Assembly (NCBI GenBank): GCA_903907865.1
Contig: CAIVPR010000046.1
Span: forward strand, 1-52,292
Direction of reading: 5' to 3'
From: an uncultured Acidobacteriia bacterium
GTDB taxonomy: Bacteria; Acidobacteriota; Terriglobia; Bryobacterales; Bryobacteraceae
Length of the DNA: 52,292 bases
Of this stretch, positions 8,574-15,934 are shown one piece after another. The notes under the pieces are model-generated. The model did not search any database. It was not told where the DNA came from and saw only the letters and a program-made list of their open reading frames with translations. Within the stretch, counting starts at the first letter, position 1; each line of letters opens with the position of its first letter. A program made the position numbers and the translations under genes.

Positions 8574-9390
8574 ATTTCAAACGCCCCAGACTCACCGTCA
8601 TGCCAACCACCACTTGGTTGTCAGGCGTCGCTCCCCGCAAGCCGAAATGCTGGCCCGAAAGATCGAACGCCACGCGGTCCGTCATCTGGTACTCCACTCC
8701 TTCGAATAACGCGACGGCACCGGGCACGCCGGTCGACCGCTCCCAAATCATGTTGGTGTGCGGCGTGAATTTCTCCAGAAGCGGCGACCCCGACAAGTTC
8801 CGCCCGTAGCCGAAGCCCGCGTCGAGTGTTCCGGCGGGATTGGTGGCGGAACTGTGGGTCGCCCCCGACCAACCCAGCGTGAAGCCCGTGCTATTACGCC
8901 CACTGTCGTATCGAACAATCGCCGTGGCACCGAGCCGCGCACCGCTTTCGTCGCGCAGGAAGAAAGAGGCCTGCGGTGCGATGGCGATATCCAGCTTCTC
9001 GCCGTCGATCAAGACCGCCGTCCCGGTGATCGAAACTGCCTGGCTGAACCGCACCAGCTTGCCGCCCCCGGCGTCTGTGGCGGCAAGTGTATCGAACGCG
9101 ATGCTGTACTCTGTTCGCCCCCACGGGATGGTGGATCCTTCCGGCGTGTACTTGATCGCCGAGGGCATGGCATAGTCGCCACTGGTAACCGAGAAGAGAT
9201 TGGCCCAATCGACTTCCACAGTGCCCGGTTCCGTGATGAGGGTATTGACGTGCAGCCGCTTGCGGAGACTGATGGCGGAGCCGCCGCCCTGTTTGGCCTT
9301 CAAGCGGTGGAATAGTTGCGCCTCCATCGGCAAACAGCTGAGCGTGGAGGCCAAGATCACGCCGAGGGTGGGCAGGGTCGCGAAACGCAT
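8572..9390 (-). CDS. outer-membrane beta-barrel (transporter-like) protein
   Basis: 272 residues from the ATG at 9390, with a signal peptide (MRFATLPTLGVILASTLSCLPMEAQ). The body alternates polar and hydrophobic residues, is rich in Gly, Ser and Thr, and ends in an amphipathic strand (NQVVVGMTVSLGRLK), all expected of a small outer-membrane barrel. Phrases such as WGRTEYSIAF and FTPHTNMIWERSTG resemble the transporter-like barrel family often found in Acidobacteria. The purine-rich GAGGAG lies directly against the ATG, which is unusually tight spacing. The frame is open far upstream, but that region reads as an antisense shadow of the divergent membrane-protein gene at 9484. Confidence 0.65.
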   Translation of the reverse strand: MRFATLPTLGVILASTLSCLPMEAQLFHRLKAKQGGGSAISLRKRLHVNTLITEPGTVEVDWANLFSVTSGDYAMPSAIKYTPEGSTIPWGRTEYSIAFDTLAATDAGGGKLVRFSQAVSITGTAVLIDGEKLDIAIAPQASFFLRDESGARLGATAIVRYDSGRNSTGFTLGWSGATHSSATNPAGTLDAGFGYGRNLSGSPLLEKFTPHTNMIWERSTGVPGAVALFEGVEYQMTDRVAFDLSGQHFGLRGATPDNQVVVGMTVSLGRLK

Positions 9391-9483
9391 CTCCTCTTGG
9401 ATACCATGCCACTCCGTTCCTGCGATCGGCCTCGACCGTTTTCCCCGAACCATCCGCATGGTAACCTCGTAATAATTCACAGC

Positions 9484-9915
9484 ATGGCATCTCCAACGAA
9501 AACCGGCACGCCGCAAGAGCCGGAATCTCCGCCCATCATGGCCTCGGTCTGGCCCGTGGTCGCCACATGGCTTCTTCCCGGAGCAGGGTATTTCATGCTC
9601 AAGAAGTCCGGCCGCGGCGCACTGACATTCGCCGCCGTGATCACCATGTTCCTGTTCGGCATGTTCATGCGGGGCGTAATGTTTACGCCGGAAAAGGGCA
9701 CCGACTACCTGACCACGTTCATCAACTACGGCGGGTTCTTGTGCAATCTGGCGTCCGGCGGCATCTACATCTTCACCAGCATGTTCGTCACCGCCCAGGT
9801 CGACATGGCCGGCGCGGTACACGACTATGGGACCAAATTCCTGGTCTCGGCCGGGTTGCTGAACATCCTCGCAATGGTCGACGTTTGGGAAATCTCGCGC
9901 GGAGAGAAGGAATAG
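9484..9915 (+). CDS. DUF6677-like small membrane protein
   Basis: 143 residues from the ATG at 9484. About four hydrophobic segments are visible: VWPVVATWLLPGAGYFMLKK, ALTFAAVITMFLFGMFM, FINYGGFLCNLASGGIYIF and KFLVSAGLLNILAMVDVW. The WLLPGAG(Y/H)F and DYGTKFLVSAGLLNILA signatures match what I know as the DUF6677 family, mainly acidobacterial, with unknown function. The next small membrane protein starts three bases after the stop, so the two are cotranscribed and may form a complex. The gene is divergent from the barrel-protein gene. Confidence 0.7.
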   Translation: MASPTKTGTPQEPESPPIMASVWPVVATWLLPGAGYFMLKKSGRGALTFAAVITMFLFGMFMRGVMFTPEKGTDYLTTFINYGGFLCNLASGGIYIFTSMFVTAQVDMAGAVHDYGTKFLVSAGLLNILAMVDVWEISRGEKE

Positions 9916-9918
9916 CCG

Positions 9919-10104
9919 ATGCCCAAGATCAACCTCTCGCATTTTGAAGCCGCGGTACTGTTCGCCCTGCTGACGTCCGTCGTGATGGGCATCACCTCGA
10001 AGAAGACGCAGAAGGAGCAGTTGAACTACGGTCTGTACTGCTTCGCGATGTTCGTGGTGGCGTTGTTCGGCATCGGCTGGGCGATGCGTTTGGGCCACGG
10101 GTAG
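9919..10104 (+). CDS. small membrane protein, 61 residues
   Basis: Two hydrophobic segments (AAVLFALLTSVVMGI and YCFAMFVVALFGIGWAM) are separated by a Lys/Gln-rich loop (TSKKTQKEQLNYG). GAGAAGGA lies just ahead of the ATG, overlapping the end of the DUF6677-like gene. Its size and spacing argue that it is a real gene and a partner of the upstream protein; function unknown. It ends 11 bases before the convergent apaG gene, with no room for a terminator. Confidence 0.75.
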   Translation: MPKINLSHFEAAVLFALLTSVVMGITSKKTQKEQLNYGLYCFAMFVVALFGIGWAMRLGHG

Positions 10105-10115
10105 GCTTCCCCCCG

Positions 10116-10511
10116 CTAGTTCACCAGCACCCGCTCGTGCGGGCTATCCAGCGAGAACGTGGGAATCTCGATGTCGAATACCTCGCCCAGGTCCGTGTTC
10201 ATCCGGTAAGTACCGCCCATGAATCCCGAGGGAGTCTTGAGCGTGCTGCCACTCGTGTACTCGAACAACTCGCCCGGTTCGATCCTCGGTTGCTTGCCCA
10301 CCACGCCGGGTCCCCGCACGTGCTCAACATTGCCTTTGCCGTCGGTGATGATCCAGTGTCGCGAACGCAACTGGACCGGTTCCCCGCCGAGGTTCTTGAT
10401 TTCCACCTGGTAGGCCCACACGTAGCGGTTCTCCCCCGGATTGGAGTGGTCTTCGAGCCAGATTGGCTCAACCGAGACTCGGATCTGGCGGGTAGTGGAC
10501 ATGTAGGGCAT
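10116..10511 (-). CDS. apaG: ApaG domain protein
   Basis: 131 residues matching the ApaG family throughout: an IRVSVEPIWLEDHS start, YVWAYQVEIKNLG, VQLRSRHWIITDGKG, VRGPGVVGKQPRIEPGE and TPSGFMGGTYRM. The fold is an immunoglobulin/fibronectin-like single domain. In enterobacteria apaG is linked to cobalt/magnesium efflux phenotypes and is cotranscribed with ksgA and apaH; here it stands alone, so the physiological role is open. A second ATG three codons downstream (10502) is an equally possible start, and neither has a strong ribosome binding site. Confidence 0.9.
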   Translation of the reverse strand: MPYMSTTRQIRVSVEPIWLEDHSNPGENRYVWAYQVEIKNLGGEPVQLRSRHWIITDGKGNVEHVRGPGVVGKQPRIEPGELFEYTSGSTLKTPSGFMGGTYRMNTDLGEVFDIEIPTFSLDSPHERVLVN

Positions 10512-10642
10512 GGCGCGAATCGGCTATCGCTCACGGTACCATCCTCGCCTGTTTGGCTCGGATGCGTGCCCGCAGGACGGCTGGCTCTCAAGAAATTCAA
10601 GGGAAATGAACCTTTTTGAGCAGTCCTTGCGCCGATGGGATC

Positions 10643-12034
10643 ATGAGACCCGTCCAGCTTGTCCTCCGACATGCTCTCCCGCTCGTCCTGCCGTTCGCGG
10701 CACTCGCCGCGCCGACGTTCCACCGGGATATCGAGCCCATCCTCCAAGCGCACTGCCAGAGCTGCCACCGCCCCGGCGAGATCGGCCCCATGGCCCTGCT
10801 CAGCTATCAGGACACACGCAAGTGGGCTACGGCCATCAAGGAAGCTGTTGCGCTGAAACGGATGCCGCCGTGGTTTGAATCAGGAACGCAGGAGGCTGGA
10901 ACGCAGGAAGTCGGAACGCAGGAATCAGGAACGCAGGAAGCAGGAGCGCCGCAAGGAAGGCGCGGACACTTCCGAAACGACTCCTCACTCTCGCCCGCCG
11001 ACATCCAGACTATCAAGGCTTGGGTCGATTCCGGCGCCCCCGAAGGCGACTCCAAGCTCGCCCCGCCGCCCCGCCGCTTCACCGAAGGGTGGGGAATCGG
11101 CCAGCCCGACCGTGTTATCACCATGCCCGAGTACGAGGTGCCGCCGACAGGCACTGTCGAGTACACCTACGTGATCCTACCTTCGGGCCTCACGGAAGAC
11201 ACCTGGGTCCGAGCCTCCGAAATCCGGCCCGGCAACCGTGCCGTGGTCCACCATGCCTTCCTCTTTGTCCGCACGCCCGGCTCCAAATGGTTCGCGGGCT
11301 ATCCAGAGGGCAAGGCGTTTGTCCCGACTCCCCGACCCGGTAGCACCCAGAAACGCAATTCGGACGGGGACCGCACCAAAGAGGGTTCCATTGCCGACGA
11401 GCAACTCGCCAGCTATGTCCCCGGGGAAGAACCCGTTGTCCTTCCCGACGACACGGCTTTCCTCGTCAAGGCCGGTTCCGACTTCGTGCTTCAGATCCAC
11501 TACACGTCCAACGGCAAACCTGCCACGGATACCACGCGCATCGGCCTCCTGTATGCCCCGAAGCCTCCGGCCCGGCGTGGCTGGTTTGACGGGATCTCCG
11601 CCTCGCGCTTCGTCATCCCGCCGAACGACCCCAACTACGTCTTTGAGACGTTTGCGACACTCGCCACCGATGTCCGGTTGATCTCGGCAGGTCCCCACAT
11701 GCACTTGCGCGGCAAATCCATGGAAATGCGCGCCGTATACCCGACGGGCGAGTCGGAGACGATCTTCAACGTGCCCCGCTACGATTTCAACTGGCAGCAA
11801 CTCTACGAGTTCCCGGCGCCGAAACTGCTGCCAAAAGGCACCCGCTTGGAGCTGCGTGCCACGTTTGACAATTCCGCGAACAACCCGCACAACCCCGATC
11901 CGTCGGCCACCGTCCGGTTCGGGGAACAGAGCCAGGAGGAAATGATGATCGGGTTCCTGACGCTCCAGATCGACCGCGAGACCGACATTTCGCGCCTGAT
12001 GGAGCCGAAGCCGAAACCGGTGAAGGTTCCATGA
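10643..12034 (+). CDS. secreted cytochrome c / copper type II (PHM-like) monooxygenase-like protein
   Basis: 463 residues from the ATG at 10643. After a signal peptide comes a heme site CQSCH at 38-42 in a cytochrome c domain (HRDIEPILQAHCQSCH, MPPWF, SLSPADIQTIKAWVDSGAPEGD). Then comes a domain like copper type II ascorbate-dependent monooxygenases. Candidate copper ligands are all present: HH at 203-204 and His286 (first site), HMH at 352-354 and Met434/435 (second site), matching the peptidylglycine hydroxylating layout. The fusion is frequent in Acidobacteria and Planctomycetes; the substrate is unknown. Between MPPWF and GHFRND the protein carries four GTQEx pentapeptides encoded by a 15-bp tandem repeat. 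Confidence 0.8.
   Translation: MRPVQLVLRHALPLVLPFAALAAPTFHRDIEPILQAHCQSCHRPGEIGPMALLSYQDTRKWATAIKEAVALKRMPPWFESGTQEAGTQEVGTQESGTQEAGAPQGRRGHFRNDSSLSPADIQTIKAWVDSGAPEGDSKLAPPPRRFTEGWGIGQPDRVITMPEYEVPPTGTVEYTYVILPSGLTEDTWVRASEIRPGNRAVVHHAFLFVRTPGSKWFAGYPEGKAFVPTPRPGSTQKRNSDGDRTKEGSIADEQLASYVPGEEPVVLPDDTAFLVKAGSDFVLQIHYTSNGKPATDTTRIGLLYAPKPPARRGWFDGISASRFVIPPNDPNYVFETFATLATDVRLISAGPHMHLRGKSMEMRAVYPTGESETIFNVPRYDFNWQQLYEFPAPKLLPKGTRLELRATFDNSANNPHNPDPSATVRFGEQSQEEMMIGFLTLQIDRETDISRLMEPKPKPVKVP
10883..10942 (+). repeat. 15-bp tandem repeat, four units, inside a coding region
   Basis: Four consecutive 15-bp units of the form GGAACGCAGGARxyz encode GTQEA, GTQEV, GTQES and GTQEA in frame. They sit between residues 80 and 101 of the cytochrome/copper protein, at a point where homologues I know of run directly from MPPWF into a short linker and GHF. 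Confidence 0.9.
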
Positions 12035-12041
12035 GCTTGAA

Positions 12042-12065
12042 CGGGGCGGAATAATCTTCGCCCCG
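12042..12065 (+). terminator. hairpin after the cytochrome/copper protein gene
   Basis: A perfect 7-bp GC stem (CGGGGCG / CGCCCCG) with a 10-base loop starts eight bases after the stop. There is no U-tract, so termination efficiency is uncertain. Confidence 0.45.
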
Positions 12066-12156
12066 CTAAATCCGTTTCGGTGACCCCTCCGTAAACAGTG
12101 CTGAAGGCGGAAAACGTTTCACACGCCGCCCGCCCATCACAAAGGAGAAGAGATTT

Positions 12157-13593
12157 ATGTTCTTAAACATCCGGCTCACCGCCGCGCTCGCCGTTCTGGC
12201 TTGCACGCCGGTGTTTGCCGCCAGTCACAGGAACGGCCCGCTTCTGCTCGAAGACCAGACCGCGAATCTGAACGACCTGTACGTGTTCCGCAGCTACGAA
12301 GCGGGCAAGTCAGACCGCGTGGTCATGAGCATGAGCGTGCAAGGGTTCCAAAACCCCGACAACGGCCCGAGCTACTACAAGTTCTCGGACAGCGTCCTCT
12401 ACCGCTTCAACGTCAACAATGCCCGCGGCCTCGATGGCAATCCAGACATCCAGGTCGACCTCGTGTTCCAGACCCAGCTTCGTCCCAACCCCACTTTCGT
12501 TTCGTACTTCGGCGCGCTGAAGGGGATCGACGATCCGGGCATTTTCCTCTACCAGACCTACGTAGTGGTCATCCGCAACCTGAAGACGAACACGGCCACG
12601 TACATCACGACCGACGTCAACGGCCATCCGCTGTCGGTCGCGCCGCCCAACCTTGGCCCGAAGTCGACCCCGAACTACGAGGCGACCTTCGGCCAGCCCT
12701 CGGTGTTCACCCTTGCCAATGGCATGCGCGTGTTCGCCGGTCCACGCGATGACGCGTTCTACTTTGATAGCGGTGCCACGTTCGACACGCTGAACTTCCG
12801 CGCCCCGGCCCCGGTACTCGCGGGTGCTGCCGACACCGGCAACGGCGCGGCTGCTCCGGCGGCTGTCGACGGCTTCGCAGGCTACAACATCAGCCTGATC
12901 GCCCTCGAAGTGCCGATTTCGTTCCTGACCGCCGACGGCACCGTTCCAACGGACCCCAAGGCTGTCAACGCCAAGGTCGGCGTCTGGGCCTCCACCCACC
13001 GCCAGATCGTCACCGTCCGGCCCAGCCCGTCCGACCCAATCAACTACGGCAACTACGTGCAGGTCGACCGCGTCGGCAACCCCCTGACTGTGGAAGCCCT
13101 CATCCCGCTGCCAATGAAGGACTACTGGAACCGTAGCGAGCCCGCCAACGACAAGCAGTTCGCCCAGTTCATCGGCGACCCGTTCTTCGCCAGCGGCATT
13201 CTCAACGGTGTCTTTGGCCTGAAGGTTCCGCCCGCCCCCCGCGCCGACATCATGGGTGTCTTCATTCCCGACATCAACCGCATCGACCTGACGATTGCCC
13301 CGACCCCGATGGCGAATCAAAACCGCCTCGGGCCGCTCGCCGGTGACAATGCCGGCTGGCCCTTCGGTGGACGCCGTCCGATCGACGATGTGGTCGACAT
13401 CGGCTTCCGTGCCCTCGCGGGTGTTCTCGTTCCAGGTTACGGCGGCGCTCCCAACAACCAGTTGGGCGACGGCGTGAACTCGAACGACGTTCCCCTGCAG
13501 GCGAAGTTCCCGTTCCATGCGGCTCCGCACGCTGGCTACAAGCACAGTCAGATCGAGGGGACCAACGGCCGGGGTTTGGCGACAGGCCAGTAG
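12157..13593 (+). CDS. secreted DUF4331 family protein
   Basis: 478 residues with a signal peptide (FLNIRLTAALAVLACTPVFA) directly followed by the family hallmark ASHRNGPLLLEDQTANLNDLYVF, which corresponds to the ASHREAPLI...ADNTDVYAF opening of DUF4331 proteins. The protein is soluble and beta-rich, with a C-terminal RRPIDDVVDIGFRAL stretch also typical of the family. The biochemical role of DUF4331 is unknown. AAAGGAGAAGAG lies ahead of the ATG. A terminator follows, so it is probably monocistronic, although a functional link to the neighbouring TPR/HEAT pair is plausible. Confidence 0.85.
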   Translation: MFLNIRLTAALAVLACTPVFAASHRNGPLLLEDQTANLNDLYVFRSYEAGKSDRVVMSMSVQGFQNPDNGPSYYKFSDSVLYRFNVNNARGLDGNPDIQVDLVFQTQLRPNPTFVSYFGALKGIDDPGIFLYQTYVVVIRNLKTNTATYITTDVNGHPLSVAPPNLGPKSTPNYEATFGQPSVFTLANGMRVFAGPRDDAFYFDSGATFDTLNFRAPAPVLAGAADTGNGAAAPAAVDGFAGYNISLIALEVPISFLTADGTVPTDPKAVNAKVGVWASTHRQIVTVRPSPSDPINYGNYVQVDRVGNPLTVEALIPLPMKDYWNRSEPANDKQFAQFIGDPFFASGILNGVFGLKVPPAPRADIMGVFIPDINRIDLTIAPTPMANQNRLGPLAGDNAGWPFGGRRPIDDVVDIGFRALAGVLVPGYGGAPNNQLGDGVNSNDVPLQAKFPFHAAPHAGYKHSQIEGTNGRGLATGQ

Positions 13594-13620
13594 CCTGGCA
13601 GTCAGAGCCAAACAATGACC

Positions 13621-13657
13621 GGGGCCGTGTTCGTCGGAGGACGCGGCCCCAGCTTTT
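13621..13657 (+). terminator. intrinsic terminator after the DUF4331 gene
   Basis: GGGGCCG pairs with CGGCCCC around a 16-base loop, followed by AGCTTTT. It lies 27 bases after the DUF4331 stop and 30 bases before the TPR gene. Confidence 0.65.
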
Positions 13658-13687
13658 CAGACCCGATCCATAACCTTAGGAATACCC

Positions 13688-14944
13688 ATGAAACTCGCAA
13701 TCGCCTTGATGCTCGTAGTTACTCTGCAAGCGCAGACCCGGTCCGGTGCCGACCGCCTCGCGCAATCCTTCCAAGACAGAATTCTTACCGAATCCACAGC
13801 CGCGCTGAAGACGGACGACCACATTTCGATGTACGAAACGCTGGTGAAGGCGCAGCCGGAGGTGCTCCACTATCGGAATCTACTGGCTGGCGCATACATC
13901 CAGAAGGTGCGGGAGTCCATGGACTACAGCTACTTGGACCGGGCCTCGCAGATCCTTGGCGAAGTGCTCGCCGTGGACGCCAAGAACTACGAGGCCGCGC
14001 GTTTGCGGACCGAGATCGCATTGGAGCGCCACGACTTCAAGCTGGCCGCGCAATACTCCAAGGCTTTGGCCGATTCCGCGCCCAATGACTCGTGGAACTG
14101 GGGCACGCTCGGCGACGCGTTGACCGAAATGGGCGATTACGACGGAGCCGCCGACGCCTACCAGAAGATGGTGAACATCCGGCCCGACCTTTCCAGCTAC
14201 AACCGCGCCGCCTACTTCCGCTTCCTCTACAACGACACCGACAGCGCCGTCAAAATCATGAAGATGGCGATTTCCGCTGGTAGCCCGATGGCCGAGAACA
14301 CGGCTTGGTGCGAGGTCGAACTGGGCAAGATCCTGCTCAAGACGGGCAAGACCAAGGACGCTGGCGACGCGTTCCAGTCCGCGCTGCGGCGTTTCCCGAA
14401 CTACCATCCGGCGCTCGCGGGAGCCGCGCAGGTCGCCGCCACCCAGCAGGAATGGAAGACGGCCGTCTCCTGGATGCTGCGCGCCAAGCAAGCCGCCCCG
14501 CTGCCGGACTACTCGGCGGCCCTTTACGACTATTACACCGCGCTTGGGGACAACAAGGAAGCGGCCAAGCAAAAGGACTTTATCCTTGTAATCGACCAAG
14601 TCGGCCAAGCGGCAAAGGAGAAGGCCAACCGCAACATCGCCATCATCTATGCCGACCATGATTGGAACCTCGACCGCGCACTGGAACTGGCGCGGAACGA
14701 ATTGGAGGTTCGGGGCGACATCTACACCTATGACGCGCTCGCCTGGGCTCTGCACAAGAACGGCAAAAACGAGGAAGCCGCCGTTGCGATCAAGAAGGCG
14801 ATGCGTCTGGAGACACCGGAAGCGTCGTTCTACATGCACGCCGGAATGATCGAGTCCGCGTTGGGCCACAAGGCGGAGGCCGCCGGGCTGCTGAAGAAGG
14901 CGCACCAGATCAATCCTTCGTTGAACGTCAAGGAGCTCTCATGA
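13688..14944 (+). CDS. secreted TPR-repeat protein
   Basis: 418 residues with a signal peptide (KLAIALMLVVTLQAQT). Nearly the whole mature protein consists of helical TPR-like pairs, for example WGTLGDALTEMGDYDGAADAYQKMV, AWCEVELGKILLKTGKTKDAGDAFQSALRRFP and AWALHKNGKNEEAAVAIKKAM. It presumably acts as an exported protein-binding scaffold; no catalytic motif is seen. AGGA precedes the ATG by eight bases. The last four bases overlap the start of the HEAT-repeat gene (ATGA), so the two are translationally coupled. Confidence 0.85.
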   Translation: MKLAIALMLVVTLQAQTRSGADRLAQSFQDRILTESTAALKTDDHISMYETLVKAQPEVLHYRNLLAGAYIQKVRESMDYSYLDRASQILGEVLAVDAKNYEAARLRTEIALERHDFKLAAQYSKALADSAPNDSWNWGTLGDALTEMGDYDGAADAYQKMVNIRPDLSSYNRAAYFRFLYNDTDSAVKIMKMAISAGSPMAENTAWCEVELGKILLKTGKTKDAGDAFQSALRRFPNYHPALAGAAQVAATQQEWKTAVSWMLRAKQAAPLPDYSAALYDYYTALGDNKEAAKQKDFILVIDQVGQAAKEKANRNIAIIYADHDWNLDRALELARNELEVRGDIYTYDALAWALHKNGKNEEAAVAIKKAMRLETPEASFYMHAGMIESALGHKAEAAGLLKKAHQINPSLNVKELS

Positions 14945-15672
14945 AGACCGCGATTCTTTTCATAGCCGCCGTTTCGGCGGTTCAAGCCGGAAACTTGGAG
15001 CGCTTCACCGACTCCAGCCTGAACACCACCCAGCGCAACGGGGCCTGCTTGGATCTGAGGGGAGACAAGTCGGCCGAGGTGGTCGCGGCGATGCGTTCGG
15101 CCTTGTCCGACATCCGGTTGCAGTCCTGCGCCGGGGAGAACCTGCGGCTGGCCGGCGCCTCGGCGGAACTGGTCGATGCCTTGGGAGAGCGCGACGCCTC
15201 GGCCCGCGCCGTGGCCGCCCGCGAGCTGGGCTCGATGCAGAAGCGGGAATTCATCCCCGCGCTGCGGAAAGCCGCCGACGACCAGGATTTGCTCGTTTCC
15301 AGCAACGCGCTCGAAGGGCTGGTGCGGTATGAGGACCATTCGACGGCACCGCAGCTGAGGGAAATTGCGCTGTCGGGCGGCATGCTGACCTCGCTGGCGG
15401 TGAACGCACTGAGTGATTGGAACGACCCGGAAATTCTCGGGATCGCCCGCAAACTGGTCGACCACAAGGATCCGGGCGAACAATTGATCGCGATCCGGGT
15501 GATGGGGATGTTCGGATCCACCGCCGACCTGCCGAAACTGCGGGAGCTGGCCAAGAACGACGTGCAGCTCGGCGCGGGCAACCGCGGTTTCGGGTTGATG
15601 CCGGCGATTAGTATTTCGCGGGCGGCGAACACGGCGATCCAGTCGATTGAGAGCCGGGCGGGGGTGCGGTGA
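14941..15672 (+). CDS. secreted HEAT-repeat-like protein
   Basis: 243 residues with a signal peptide (KTAILFIAAVSAVQA). The rest reads as short paired helices of the HEAT / PBS-lyase type: ELVDALGERDASARAVAARELG, FIPALRKAADDQDLLVSSNALEGLV, DPEILGIARKLVDHKDPGEQLIAIRVMGMFG. Such repeats bind proteins; no enzyme motif is visible. It is coupled to the upstream TPR gene through an ATGA overlap, so the two exported repeat proteins probably act together. Confidence 0.75.
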   Translation: MKTAILFIAAVSAVQAGNLERFTDSSLNTTQRNGACLDLRGDKSAEVVAAMRSALSDIRLQSCAGENLRLAGASAELVDALGERDASARAVAARELGSMQKREFIPALRKAADDQDLLVSSNALEGLVRYEDHSTAPQLREIALSGGMLTSLAVNALSDWNDPEILGIARKLVDHKDPGEQLIAIRVMGMFGSTADLPKLRELAKNDVQLGAGNRGFGLMPAISISRAANTAIQSIESRAGVR

Positions 15673-15758
15673 CCGTGCTGGTGGTGTAACCTTCATCGGC
15701 CCCAAAATCCCCACTGGGGCCCATGCAAAGAATCTATGGCCCCCAGGCCACCAAAAGT

Positions 15759-15790
15759 TTGACCTGGCCGCCCCAAAATGCGAATAATAT
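15759..15790 (+). promoter_or_regulatory. candidate promoter of the first TonB-dependent receptor
   Basis: TTGACC (15759-15764) is followed after 18-20 bases by the AT-rich AATAATAT (15783-15790). This is the only AT-rich patch in the 260-base intergenic stretch. An inverted repeat lies just downstream. Confidence 0.4.
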
Positions 15791-15798
15791 AAGAAGTG

Positions 15799-15814
15799 CT
15801 CGTCAGTTGACGAG
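15799..15814 (+). promoter_or_regulatory. inverted repeat, possible operator
   Basis: CTCGTCAGTTGACGAG is a perfect 7-bp inverted repeat with a 2-base centre. It sits about ten bases downstream of the candidate -10 box, where a bound repressor would block transcription of the receptor gene. Confidence 0.45.
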
Positions 15815-15934
15815 ACAGGTACTCCACGCGGAGTCCACTTCCCTCGAAGCAAGCTCTCTGCCTCCACGTTCGGCGGCCCCGGGTCCCAGTGTTTTCGCCC
15901 GCCAGAACACCGCTGTCCATTCCTGGAGGGAATC

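Noticed and set aside
10883-10942. Short direct repeats as a CRISPR array
   Set aside because: Units are 15 bp without spacers and translate in frame; this is a simple tandem repeat.
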